This document shows, one piece after another, positions 51,204-59,949 of a DNA stretch of 64,000 nucleotides. The notes under the pieces are model-generated. The model ran no database searches. It saw only the letters and a program-made list of their open reading frames with translations, and was not told the DNA's origin. Where the stretch lies: contig SHMX01000003.1 in the NCBI GenBank assembly GCA_008080745.1, positions 158,971 through 222,970 on the forward strand, given 5' to 3'. The stretch is from Candidatus Thorarchaeota archaeon (GTDB lineage: Archaea > Asgardarchaeota > Thorarchaeia > Thorarchaeales > Thorarchaeaceae). The position numbers were made by a program, and so were the translations under genes. How positions within the stretch are numbered: position 1 is the stretch's first letter; each line of letters begins with the position of its first letter.

Positions 51204-52733
51204 CTATTGCCAACTGTAGTCAAGACCTATAAAACTGGATGTAAGTGCGGAAGTGACCCAGAACAAGAGAACACATATCACAGCAAAGACTCGTGGTCGA
51301 TCACCAGAAACCATTAGGGTATTTTGATATCCAGAAGATAGGGAAATTATTGCCAAGGATAGGTAGAGTGGCATAATGTCGCTATAGGCAATTATTGATG
51401 GGTTCCAAGCAGGACCAGAAGAGAGTATTGAACCAAGTGAGAGAAATGGAGCAAGCGAAACCAAGAGACCTAGAACTATTGAACTGGTTAGCGTAAGGAG
51501 ATAGACTTTGAGTTTTTGTGCTGCAATAATGCTTTCTCGTTCTTTTGCTACTGCAGAACGTTCTACTAAACGAGCAGCAATCCTGGTGATTCGTTCTCCA
51601 GCATCAGAAGACGAAACCTCGGCCATTCGAGTAATCATCATTATCATATTGGATACTCTTTCTCCAAGTGCGTTGTCAGCAGCCTCTCTCATGGCAGTAT
51701 GGAGATCTTCCTCTTTCCAGTAAAGAGAATGAATTGCCTCGTCAATCAGTCTTTGTACTTCTGTGTCTACATCATCTCTGACTTCAGGTAATGCTACTTC
51801 AAGAGTATCACCTGTACTCATTCGTTCACCCAATAGCATCATGAAGTTCAAAAATTCGTCATATTCCTCAAGAATTTCTTTCTGTGTAGGACCTGTGACT
51901 TCCTTATTACGCGGTCTATCAAAATAGGCTGAGAATTGAGTTGAGAAACGAGAACGGAGGAATACGTTTAGTAAAACGAATAATGGAACCACAATGAAGA
52001 TTGCAGGATTGGTTGCCCATCCAGCCAAAGAGGCCGCCAAAGTGAACATGATAGGTACATAAGTTATCAGAGCCGCCACGATGAGAAGTCTACTCTCAAG
52101 CTCTAGATTTTTCTGTCGTAAGGTTAAGTCTGCTTCAAAAGACTCACCTGATAGCATCTCAAGTAAATCTGTTTTCTTTTCCAAGGCAGATAGAATAGCC
52201 ATGATGTATCTTCTTAGGTCATCTGATGGTTGATTCTTCGCAAATTCACTCAGACATTCTTCAGGAGGAACTCCTTGATCAATCTTCCAGAGTATCTCTT
52301 GAAATGCAGAAGACATGTACTCGTGATCTGATTGTGCTATAATTTCGATTGCATCGAAAATTGTTCCACCTGATTCAAAGACAAGTATGAATTGTTCAAA
52401 GAGTAAATCAGATTCTTCTGACAGTGTAAGCTTGTAGTGGTTCATTAAATTAACCGGGTAACTAACAGTGACATAGTAAGCGATAATTCCAATAATCAAG
52501 GATAAGGGAACGAGAACAAGAATACTGGAACCAAGATAGAACAATACAACAAATAACAGTATAAATGCCAATAAACCAGAAAAATATGCAGCAGAAACTA
52601 CCCCAACTGCAGAAATCTTCATCAAGGGCTGGACAAAAATAACAGCCTTGTCCAAATCACGATTATCATATCGTTCCCCCAGTGTTTCTAGTAGGGGTAT
52701 TCTTCTTGAGAATCGACAGAGTTTCTCATACAT
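51204..52733 (-). CDS. Type II secretion F-domain (ArlJ/TadC-like) membrane protein
   Basis: The 509-residue protein has two T2SF-type helical domains: FEQFILVFESGGTIFDAIEI with following helices, and FLNFMMLLGERMSTGDTLEV. Membrane segments flank each. Such proteins form the platform of archaeal flagella, pili and related machines. The partner ATPase (ArlI/TadA) and pilins are not adjacent, which makes it an orphan. The secreted protein upstream and the pilin-like protein at 56078-56797 are possible partners. The start ATG has a GAGG about 11 bases upstream. Confidence 0.75.
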   Translation of the reverse strand: MYEKLCRFSRRIPLLETLGERYDNRDLDKAVIFVQPLMKISAVGVVSAAYFSGLLAFILLFVVLFYLGSSILVLVPLSLIIGIIAYYVTVSYPVNLMNHYKLTLSEESDLLFEQFILVFESGGTIFDAIEIIAQSDHEYMSSAFQEILWKIDQGVPPEECLSEFAKNQPSDDLRRYIMAILSALEKKTDLLEMLSGESFEADLTLRQKNLELESRLLIVAALITYVPIMFTLAASLAGWATNPAIFIVVPLFVLLNVFLRSRFSTQFSAYFDRPRNKEVTGPTQKEILEEYDEFLNFMMLLGERMSTGDTLEVALPEVRDDVDTEVQRLIDEAIHSLYWKEEDLHTAMREAADNALGERVSNMIMMITRMAEVSSSDAGERITRIAARLVERSAVAKERESIIAAQKLKVYLLTLTSSIVLGLLVSLAPFLSLGSILSSGPAWNPSIIAYSDIMPLYLSLAIISLSSGYQNTLMVSGDRPRVFAVICVLLFWVTSALTSSFIGLDYSWQ

Positions 52734-52792
52734 TGCTGAATTTTCCTCAGAAAATTATGAAGTAATAGCTCTCATAAATTGCGCGAATTTTA

Positions 52793-52822
52793 GAAAAAAA
52801 AGTCCGACCAGAAGCCGGACTT
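52793..52822 (-). terminator. Hairpin plus T-run after the anchored surface protein
   Basis: AAGTCCG (52800-52806) pairs with CGGACTT (52816-52822) around a nine-base loop. On the minus strand it is directly followed by a run of Ts, 21 bases past the stop at 52844. Confidence 0.7.
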
Positions 52823-52843
52823 GTTAGATTAGTATATGGATGA

Positions 52844-54208
52844 TTATCTTCTTCGTAAGACTACAGCTACGGCAAGTAATGCAATAATACCGACAGCAGC
52901 AATCAATAACAGGTTTCTACCACCTAAGACTTGTTCACTAAGGTTGGTATATGCTGTATATACAGGGTCCTGCTGCACACGATAACCGTTCCATTCCGGA
53001 AATGTGACCGCATACCACCACTGCGAATTATGGAATGCAGTACCAGCATTATTCACAAGAGCTCCTACACTATTGTAGGTATTTCTGACACGTTCAGACA
53101 GACCGTAAGCCATGTGAGCAAATAGCCAAGCAGAGAAAGGTGCTTGCCAGGCGATTAGAATGAAATCACTCTTTCTCGCTCCTAGTAGTGAGTTAAGAGC
53201 GGTCTCAGAAGCAGATATGACATCCCAGGGATCTGAAGTTTCATTAATCAATTGATATTCTCTGCCCATCCCAATATCAAAGGCTCGTTCACTGTTATTG
53301 CCTACAGTGATAGTGAGATTCTCATCAAGTGGGTTGGTACTTGTAGGAGGTTCAATGGTGTTTCCAGTAGATGTACTAGTCACATTATATTCCGAAGTAA
53401 ACACTGACAAGTAATGAACAGCTGATATCTCCATGGTGTCAGAAATTATCTCGAAAGGATCCAATTCCCACCATAAGGCTTTGATTCTTTCAACCTGTCC
53501 AATAGTATAGAGGGTTTCCGCCTCTACCGTACCGTCTGGGTTAATTATAATATCATATTCAATCACAAATTCGGAGAACAGTGCTGTCATGAGTGGAAGA
53601 CCCAATGATGCTACAAATCCGCTCTCACTGTTAGCACTTACTACACGGGCAACAAGGTCCGTGTATCTCATTCCAAAGCGATAATGATTATCAGCCATTT
53701 TTGTTACAGGTATTGCTTCAACTGTTGGTGTAACATCATCCCACGGTAAATTACGAGTTACTGGTACAATGTACCAAGCATCTTCATTACCCACATCAGG
53801 AAGATCATTATCACCATAGGTCTCATTATGAACTAACAGAAATGCAAAGATAGCACCAATGAAGACTTCTTTGTTTTCAGGAGTCTGATAATGCATTCCG
53901 AACAACTGATAGGGTAACATCAACTGCGTGTTCTCATCAATTGTCACATTATTGAAGGCAATAAGAAATGCTTGAAAGTCATCCACACCCACATAAGATG
54001 CAGTAAAACTTGCCTCAATACCCGTATCGTCGTCAGATACTATAATCGAATCATTTGTCCAATACTCTTCCGAAAAAGTATGTCCAAAAATTGCCTCCTC
54101 ATCGCCAGGAGAATATGCTGCTGCCACAGGTACCAAAAAAAGGGGCATTAGCATCAAACTGACAATAAGAAGTGGCGCGATAAGTCGTTTAAAGTACAAG
54201 TGAATCAC
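52844..54208 (-). CDS. Secreted surface protein with C-terminal membrane anchor
   Basis: The 454-residue protein starts with a signal peptide (RLIAPLLIVSLMLMPLFLVP, then AAAYS) and ends with one membrane helix and an Arg-rich stop (LLLIAAVGIIALLAVAVVLRRR pattern). The body is large and extracellular, rich in Asn, Thr and Ser, with several N-x-S/T sequons (NVT, NLT, NDT-like). No enzyme motif is seen. It is likely displayed on the cell surface and glycosylated. The start GTG at 54208 lies about 25-30 bases after a TATA box, so the message is probably leaderless. Confidence 0.72.
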   Translation of the reverse strand: MIHLYFKRLIAPLLIVSLMLMPLFLVPVAAAYSPGDEEAIFGHTFSEEYWTNDSIIVSDDDTGIEASFTASYVGVDDFQAFLIAFNNVTIDENTQLMLPYQLFGMHYQTPENKEVFIGAIFAFLLVHNETYGDNDLPDVGNEDAWYIVPVTRNLPWDDVTPTVEAIPVTKMADNHYRFGMRYTDLVARVVSANSESGFVASLGLPLMTALFSEFVIEYDIIINPDGTVEAETLYTIGQVERIKALWWELDPFEIISDTMEISAVHYLSVFTSEYNVTSTSTGNTIEPPTSTNPLDENLTITVGNNSERAFDIGMGREYQLINETSDPWDVISASETALNSLLGARKSDFILIAWQAPFSAWLFAHMAYGLSERVRNTYNSVGALVNNAGTAFHNSQWWYAVTFPEWNGYRVQQDPVYTAYTNLSEQVLGGRNLLLIAAVGIIALLAVAVVLRRR

Positions 54209-54231
54209 TACTATAAACAGTTAACTATATC

Positions 54232-54240
54232 TAATATAAA
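54232..54240 (-). promoter_or_regulatory. TATA box of the surface protein gene
   Basis: On the minus strand TTTATATTA lies 24-32 bases before the GTG at 54208. There is no ribosome site, so a leaderless message is likely. Confidence 0.5.
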
Positions 54241-54257
54241 GGGAATGAAACATTCGT

Positions 54258-55520
54258 CTATTCGAAGAAATCAGTAAGTACCGTCTGAGATCTTACTTCG
54301 TTATAGACTGATGAAACCTTCAGATAATTTTCAATCGGATTACTTAGGTAATTGCTCACTTCTGTAATTGCCTCGTCTAAAGTTGAATATTTCCGGGGCT
54401 TTCGAGTGAGAGCTCTACGAGCAATCTCTCTGAATCGCCAAACACCCAAGGGTACCCATTTTTCTGGATTTACCTCCATAAAAACAAGAACCCCGGCCTG
54501 CCGTCGTATACGTGTGAGATATTCAAGTGCTGGGAGACGAGTTGCATAATAGGCACCTACAACGTCTTTTGCGTAAGTTGTTCGGCCCTTTGAAAATTCG
54601 TGGTCGCTTATTACATTGGAGTTCTTTCCATAGAGCCAGCATTCCAAGGCTTCGAATTGCCAAGCTCTAGGCATGAAAAGAATAACTACGGTGTTGCCCA
54701 ACGCATAGTCACCAAAGACATAGAAATCATTTATCCAGGGCATTCGTAAAACTCGTCTGTGGAGTTCTTTTCCGACTATATCATCTACTGCTGTTATACT
54801 CCATTCGGTGGGAACTAGCTTCCTAGACTTTTTCTGACCTAGCAGTCCTACAGATAACAATCGGGTAATATGTTCTTGTTGAATTCCCTCATCGAATAGA
54901 TCAATAACACCTAGTACTGCTTTGTAGTCGGTATCTGAAGTCACTTTATCGACTTTCCGGGGCACACTGGGGTTGTCCTCCAACCGGAATTTATGTAGAG
55001 GTGCAGAAGGACCAATCGGAAGGGTTCTATCTGAGAAGACACTTGTGAATTGAGGTCTCTTAAGCAGAGTTGCATCAGAATCTGTAGGTTTTTCTGAGAG
55101 GGCCAAGGTCTGAGTGTCATGAAGAAGGCGAGAGGGGTCAATAGCCTCCTGGATAGCTAACCGAGATTTTGTGCGAACTAATTTGAACCTAATAGACAGA
55201 ATCTGATCTAGACTCTTCGATAGCCATAAATCAGGACGTTCCATAAGCTCAGCCTCTTTACCTCTAATAGGGGGTACAAGAGGGCCCATGAGAACCTTCG
55301 GATACCCATAAGATCCAACAAATACAGAGGGAGGAGAGGATCCAATTAGGTCTAATCCTGTTAGTGAGGTATCAAGATTTGCTAATGATTTGGCTCGCAT
55401 GAGTAGAGGGCATGGATTGACTCCACAGAGTGAACGGTGACCCATGCATTTGGCACATACTCTATCATTAAATGATGGTGTATCCTTTTTTGGAGTGTGC
55501 TCTAGTCTACTCTGGGACAT
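54258..55520 (-). CDS. nreA: NreA-type DNA repair protein
   Basis: The 420-residue protein has an N-terminal zinc motif (CAKCMGHRSLCGVNPCPL) and the family block VFVGSYGYPKVLMGPLVPP. The rest also fits Nre proteins: GRTTYAKDVVGAYYATRLPA and VPLGVWRFREIARRAL. It ends with QTVLTDFF, a PCNA-interacting (PIP) box. NreA helps repair DNA damage in archaea and binds the sliding clamp. The length fits. The gene is alone on the minus strand but lies 2 kb from endonuclease Q. The start is the ATG. Confidence 0.9.
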   Translation of the reverse strand: MSQSRLEHTPKKDTPSFNDRVCAKCMGHRSLCGVNPCPLLMRAKSLANLDTSLTGLDLIGSSPPSVFVGSYGYPKVLMGPLVPPIRGKEAELMERPDLWLSKSLDQILSIRFKLVRTKSRLAIQEAIDPSRLLHDTQTLALSEKPTDSDATLLKRPQFTSVFSDRTLPIGPSAPLHKFRLEDNPSVPRKVDKVTSDTDYKAVLGVIDLFDEGIQQEHITRLLSVGLLGQKKSRKLVPTEWSITAVDDIVGKELHRRVLRMPWINDFYVFGDYALGNTVVILFMPRAWQFEALECWLYGKNSNVISDHEFSKGRTTYAKDVVGAYYATRLPALEYLTRIRRQAGVLVFMEVNPEKWVPLGVWRFREIARRALTRKPRKYSTLDEAITEVSNYLSNPIENYLKVSSVYNEVRSQTVLTDFFE

Positions 55521-55597
55521 ACTAATTGCTCTCTTCCGTTTATGTCAATCATTGAAATCTTCTAAATATTTGGACATATCACTCAAAATTAATGAGT

Positions 55598-56053
55598 CTA
55601 TATCGGTTTTAAATTCCAGATTCTACCTCCCTCATAACCAACAACGATGAAGCAGATTATACATAATGCGTAGAACATGATATCCTTTCCCTCCAAAGGC
55701 AAGGATGCAAAGAAAAAGGTATAGAGAATCAACATGCTTACAATCAAAGCAACTAGGAAAAAGAAACGTGGAAGCAGAGTCTGCCCTATTCGAACAAAGA
55801 GAGAAAGAGAACCAACTCTTACTGTTCTTGTGATGAAATACTCTCCATGAGTATCTTTGTCCACAAGATTCAGTTCCATGAGTTTTGTTAGATGATGCTG
55901 AGCTAAACTAGGACTAGAGAAGCCAAGCTCCCTTTGAATCTCACGTACACCCATTTTTTCATGAGTAAGAAGGAGGGCATAGACACTCATGGTCCTGCCC
56001 TTGACGAGTTTGTAGATGATCTCTTTGTTCTCTTCATCCACGAATAACACCAT
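55598..56053 (-). CDS. Membrane-bound winged-helix regulator
   Basis: The 151-residue protein has an ArsR-like winged helix (YALLLTHEKMGVREIQRELG, SLAQHHLTKLMELNLVDKD). Two membrane helices follow (RFFFLVALIVSMLILYTFFF and IMFYALCIICFIVVGYEGG). It is probably a transcription regulator tied to the membrane, where it could sense surface conditions. It lies 24 bases after the pilin-like gene on the same strand, so it may report on that protein. The target is unknown. Confidence 0.72.
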   Translation of the reverse strand: MVLFVDEENKEIIYKLVKGRTMSVYALLLTHEKMGVREIQRELGFSSPSLAQHHLTKLMELNLVDKDTHGEYFITRTVRVGSLSLFVRIGQTLLPRFFFLVALIVSMLILYTFFFASLPLEGKDIMFYALCIICFIVVGYEGGRIWNLKPI

Positions 56054-56077
56054 TTCTTCTCTTGTATAGAACCTTAT

Positions 56078-56797
56078 TCATGCTTCGGGATAATCCACGT
56101 TGTTTGTTACGGTTGTGTATAGAGCGGTCATGCCTGAATTTAGATGACCATCCTCGACTAGCCAATATCCATTGCCAATGTAACCTGTAACATCTGGATG
56201 ACCGTTTGATCTGAATCCACTCCATGTTCCATTTTGTATAAAGACCATCCCATCATCAGAGGTATATCCTATAAAGAAAAAGGAGTCATCATCAAAGAAA
56301 ATATACATGTAGAGATCTATCGGCCAACTTGACGGAAAGTCATTAGGATGTGTCGAAGCAGCTTCCATCTTTCCGATGCCATTATTGAGTAAATCACCGT
56401 TTAGTGATTCATATGTGGTTTGATCAATTGAACCCTCACCAATCAAATCAGAGCTATAAGGTGCGAATAACACACTGATGTCCGCTCCTGTAGATGTCTG
56501 GTTGATGTAGATTCCATCTACAAAAGCAGAAGGTTCCGTTTGCTGATAGTATGTTGTGATATCTTCGTTGACTAAGGTATTATTGCATGTCCAATAAAAG
56601 ATAACATCATCCCGTCTACTCTCAATATATTCAACAGCCATTGCCCCAAAATCACCATTGGATGGAGTAGTGGGTGTTGTGGTTATATTCCCATTAGATT
56701 GCATAAGTGCAATAACAAGAATACCTGAGGAAATGATAATTGCGATAATTACAAGTGTAGAAACGGTTCTACTAATACCTGAACTGTATTCTTTCAT
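56078..56797 (-). CDS. Pilin-like or single-anchor surface protein
   Basis: The 239-residue protein begins with a short charged segment and a long hydrophobic helix (SGISRTVSTLVIIAIIISSG, then ILVIALM). This is the shape of archaeal type III signal peptides of pilins and archaellins; a cleavage site before the helix cannot be confirmed. The outer part is rich in aromatic residues, Asp and Asn (FWTC-type strands, DLYMYIFFDDDSFFFIGYTS, GYIGNGYWLVEDGHLNSG). It has no enzyme motif. No ribosome site precedes the ATG. Confidence 0.6.
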   Translation of the reverse strand: MKEYSSGISRTVSTLVIIAIIISSGILVIALMQSNGNITTTPTTPSNGDFGAMAVEYIESRRDDVIFYWTCNNTLVNEDITTYYQQTEPSAFVDGIYINQTSTGADISVLFAPYSSDLIGEGSIDQTTYESLNGDLLNNGIGKMEAASTHPNDFPSSWPIDLYMYIFFDDDSFFFIGYTSDDGMVFIQNGTWSGFRSNGHPDVTGYIGNGYWLVEDGHLNSGMTALYTTVTNNVDYPEA

Positions 56798-56919
56798 GAG
56801 TTTATCACAAGATAGTATTCACAACAATGAGATATTACACTACGTATTGAACAGCCTGTTCAAAGTATTGTACACTGTAAGACCAGAGTTATAACACAAT
56901 TATAGAAGAATATCATAAG

Positions 56920-57216
56920 ATGCAGACTCGACGTCAAAGAATAACAGAGTTATTGGAGTCGGTTGAAAATCCGATAACCACATCAGAAATCTGTCAAATT
57001 CTGGATATCCGAGAGAGATCACTGGTCACTGAAGATCTCAAACATATTGCCAAATCAGTTCAGAATGAGGGAAAACAGCTCATAGCTCGGACACCCATCT
57101 GTGGGAAATGTCAATATGAATTCATTGGTAGAAGAAGTACCAAGACACCATCTAGATGCCCCAAATGCAAATCCGAATGGATTCTTCCACCTTCTTTCAT
57201 TATCATACAAAAATAA
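56920..57216 (+). CDS. Winged-helix/zinc-ribbon transcription regulator
   Basis: The 98-residue protein joins an N-terminal winged helix (QRITELLESVENPITTSEIC, ERSLVTEDLKHIAKSVQNEG) to a C-terminal zinc ribbon (CGKCQYEFIGRRS, CPKCKSEW). This is the archaeal COG3357-type arrangement. It probably binds DNA near promoters. The target is unknown. The ATG start is clear. It points towards the small gene at 57231, with 14 bases between stops. Confidence 0.83.
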   Translation: MQTRRQRITELLESVENPITTSEICQILDIRERSLVTEDLKHIAKSVQNEGKQLIARTPICGKCQYEFIGRRSTKTPSRCPKCKSEWILPPSFIIIQK

Positions 57217-57230
57217 TAGCAATTGTCCAG

Positions 57231-57539
57231 CTAATCATCAAACTTGTGAACACCTTTGATACCTGCACCCTCACGTTTGATATAGGTGACTCGGGAAACG
57301 ACATAGTCAGAGAGACCGTATTCAGCTTCTTCTACATATCCTTCAATTACAACCGGGATACCCACACGGGGTAGAAATCTACATCGATCCATTGTATTCG
57401 AAGAAATTCTGACACTATAGGTCTTCTTTGTTTCAGGATCTTGAACAACTATTTGGGTTGAAGCATGCCATCTTCTTGCTGATATGCGCATTGCACTGCT
57501 TTTACCTACTTCACGAATGATTCCCTTAATGACTGCCAT
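57231..57539 (-). CDS. Small OB-fold-like protein next to endonuclease Q
   Basis: The 102-residue protein has alternating strands that suggest an OB-type barrel: VIKGIIREVGKSSAMRISAR, TQIVVQDPETKKTYSVRISS, GIPVVIEGYVEEAEYGLSDY, VVSRVTYIKREG. OB folds often bind single-stranded nucleic acid. It begins two bases after the endonuclease Q stop, so it is co-transcribed and may assist it. The ATG at 57539 has GGAGGT six bases upstream. No known family is recognised. Confidence 0.6.
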   Translation of the reverse strand: MAVIKGIIREVGKSSAMRISARRWHASTQIVVQDPETKKTYSVRISSNTMDRCRFLPRVGIPVVIEGYVEEAEYGLSDYVVSRVTYIKREGAGIKGVHKFDD

Positions 57540-57541
57540 GA

Positions 57542-58819
57542 TTAGACCTCCCATGGAGCGATAATTTTTCCATATCTTCCACCACCACCTGGAATATAAT
57601 TAACCTCTCCTTTTCTGTACGCATCAATCATTATAGATAATCGATCATTGTGTTCTTTGATAGCATCAATCGAACCCTTTGTTAGCACATGTACCTCGGT
57701 ACCAATTGACTGGATTAGTTCATTGTAGAGTCCTCTAACAGATTTTGAACTGGTAGACTTTACACCAATAGCGGTCGATATTAAATCGAGAAGAGGTGGA
57801 ATATAGAGATAGGGAGGACGATGAGAGGGTTTCTTACTTTCCAGTTCACCAATCATTCTAGCGCGGTCTCGTACCCCCAGACGCATCTTCTTTCCACAAT
57901 CTGGACAAGATACTTTGCGATGATGGATTGCATCGATAATCTTCTTTGCTTCCTCATCATTGTTACAGCTAATATACACATTCAGTTCGTCAAACTCAGG
58001 AGGGGTATCACCTTCCCGAATGACGAGGGTCTTACGGCATGAAGAGCAGAATGATAGAAAATATTTTCCAAGACGCGGATTAAATCCAAGATTCAGGATA
58101 GGCTTTCTCCCACCTTCACGAATGACTGCCTTCTTGAGCTCGTCAAAGCTTGGATTCTTCATTTCAAATTGTACAAATTCTCTACCCAATTTGTTGGGAG
58201 AAGGTGAATGGGCGTCACTTGATGTAATATAGGTTAATTCACGTAACTCAGGAATATAATCTGCGGTTTCACTATCCGCAGATAATCCCAGCTCGATGAA
58301 ACGAATATATTTTGTTTCTGAACCGTAGCAACTGTCAAGGCTATCATGTCGATTTTCTCTAAAGATTGCTTTGTAAGGTGTAAATGCATGTGCGGGACCT
58401 ATTAATCCACCAACATCACGAACGTGACCTGCAATCTCCTCACCATTGAGATTGACTCTTGGACGCCCACCCCATTCATCATTTAGGTTAGGCGAGTCTG
58501 GCGCAATGAGGCTGCGTATTTTCTCAACCGACTCCAGATCAGGAAGTAAGATTACATGATGAATAGATTCTGCATCTTCAAATTCAACAGTGGGAAGAAA
58601 TACTACAGACTCGTATTCAAGATAGCCATTCTTTTTTACCAGTGTCTTTTGCAGATGGGCAAGCCAGTCAGGTTGTGTTGCATCCCCGGTCCCTAAAATC
58701 TCGATTCCTTTTTGCTTTGCACCCTTAGCCAAATTTGGTATTGTCATCCGATTACTTACTCCTATCGAATGCAGACTATGGATGTGTAAATCAACAGTAT
58801 ATTCGTTCAAGACGATCAC
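57542..58819 (-). CDS. Endonuclease Q-like PHP-domain nuclease
   Basis: EndoQ cuts DNA 5' of deaminated bases such as uracil and hypoxanthine. The 425-residue protein has the PHP start TVDLHIHSLHSIGVSNRMTI, GTGDATQPDW, LPTVEFEDAESIHHVILL, GPAHAFTPY and ITSSDAHSPSPNKLGREF, with the metal His and Asp residues. A four-cysteine zinc finger follows (CSSCRKTLVI, CPDCGKKMRLGVRDRA). Length and order fit the archaeal EndoQ/TIGR00375 family. The start is GTG 58819 or TTG 58810. It is followed by the OB-like gene and preceded by the alcohol dehydrogenase with three bases between. Confidence 0.87.
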   Translation of the reverse strand: MIVLNEYTVDLHIHSLHSIGVSNRMTIPNLAKGAKQKGIEILGTGDATQPDWLAHLQKTLVKKNGYLEYESVVFLPTVEFEDAESIHHVILLPDLESVEKIRSLIAPDSPNLNDEWGGRPRVNLNGEEIAGHVRDVGGLIGPAHAFTPYKAIFRENRHDSLDSCYGSETKYIRFIELGLSADSETADYIPELRELTYITSSDAHSPSPNKLGREFVQFEMKNPSFDELKKAVIREGGRKPILNLGFNPRLGKYFLSFCSSCRKTLVIREGDTPPEFDELNVYISCNNDEEAKKIIDAIHHRKVSCPDCGKKMRLGVRDRARMIGELESKKPSHRPPYLYIPPLLDLISTAIGVKSTSSKSVRGLYNELIQSIGTEVHVLTKGSIDAIKEHNDRLSIMIDAYRKGEVNYIPGGGGRYGKIIAPWEV

Positions 58820-58822
58820 GCT

Positions 58823-59812
58823 TCAAATGCCGATAATAACCTTGTTTACATCGGGTTTTGCTGCGTACTCAAAAGCCTTCTGGGCATCATCAAGTGAAAA
58901 CTTTCTTGTCACAAGACGTCTGACTTCAAGACGACCTTTATCGAGCATTTCTATTGCAAGTTTGAAAGGGCCATCAGAAGAACCTTGTATTTGAATCTCC
59001 CTTGATGCAAGACGGCTGGTATCAATTTTTGATTCGCTACCATGTTTACTCTTGAGAGCTATTACTCCACCACTACGTACAACATCCAGAGCCATGTCAA
59101 GACCTTGCGAAGTAGCTGTAGCTTCTACCACGACTCTGGGACCTACACCATAGGTTTCATTCAATACCTTAGCTTTCCAATCGCCATTTGCAACATTGAT
59201 GGTGTGTCGAAATCCAAGTTGCTTAGCCAAACCAAGCTTCCATTGATTCTTATCGATAATAAGAACCTCTGCACCAGCTGCATCGTAGATTTGTGCAATG
59301 AGTAGGCCCAGTTTTCCACAACCAATAATGGCGATGATTTCTCCATCTTTAACGGGAGTCTTTATTTGAGTTTGAAGTGCGGAAGCAACTGGTTCGACAA
59401 ATGTGCCCGTAATTGAGTCTATGTTATTGGGAAGAGGATGCACAGACTCTATGGGAACGGTTACGTATTCTGCAAGTGCACCATCGGTAGTGATACCAAT
59501 AGTCTTTCTTTTATTGCAGTGGGATCTCATATTGTTCTTACAGTACCAACAGGAACCACAGCTGATTGCTGTTTCTGCTGTAACTAGAGTGCCAGGTTCA
59601 AGCTCAGGAACTGTGCTCTGATGAATAACACCTGTGAACTCATGCCCAAGTACTAGAGGAAGGTCTACCGGATATTCACCTTTCCATATCGATATATCTG
59701 TTCCACAGATACCAACATGTCGGACCTCGATTCTAACATCTCCAGGAAGAACACTTGGAATAGGGGTGTCGCCCAATTGCAGACCATCACGAGTTAATAC
59801 TAGACTCTGAAT
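58823..59812 (-). CDS. Zinc-dependent alcohol dehydrogenase (MDR family), probable ATT start
   Basis: The 329-residue enzyme oxidises an alcohol with NAD(P). It has the catalytic zinc cysteine in GICGTD, GHEF, the structural zinc set CGSCWYCKNNMRSHC, and the nucleotide fold at IIAIIGCGKLGLLIAQI. It resembles sorbitol/threonine dehydrogenases; the substrate is unknown. The first NTG codon (TTG 59776) would cut off the conserved first strand. Twelve codons upstream an ATT (59810-59812) has GAGGTG six bases before it and gives the family-like SLVLTRDGLQL, with a stop two codons further up. I therefore propose ATT as the start. It is near endonuclease Q but unrelated in role. Confidence 0.8.
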   Translation of the reverse strand: MQSLVLTRDGLQLGDTPIPSVLPGDVRIEVRHVGICGTDISIWKGEYPVDLPLVLGHEFTGVIHQSTVPELEPGTLVTAETAISCGSCWYCKNNMRSHCNKRKTIGITTDGALAEYVTVPIESVHPLPNNIDSITGTFVEPVASALQTQIKTPVKDGEIIAIIGCGKLGLLIAQIYDAAGAEVLIIDKNQWKLGLAKQLGFRHTINVANGDWKAKVLNETYGVGPRVVVEATATSQGLDMALDVVRSGGVIALKSKHGSESKIDTSRLASREIQIQGSSDGPFKLAIEMLDKGRLEVRRLVTRKFSLDDAQKAFEYAAKPDVNKVIIGI

Positions 59813-59949
59813 ACTCTACACCTCATACGCTCTATATTCAGGACCGGGTATCTGATAAGGATAAGGATTGTGATTTGTCCTATTCTAAACCAGAGTGTTT
59901 TATGTGAATAAGAACAAGAGAATTTAGAATATTATTGGAGGATTATTTC

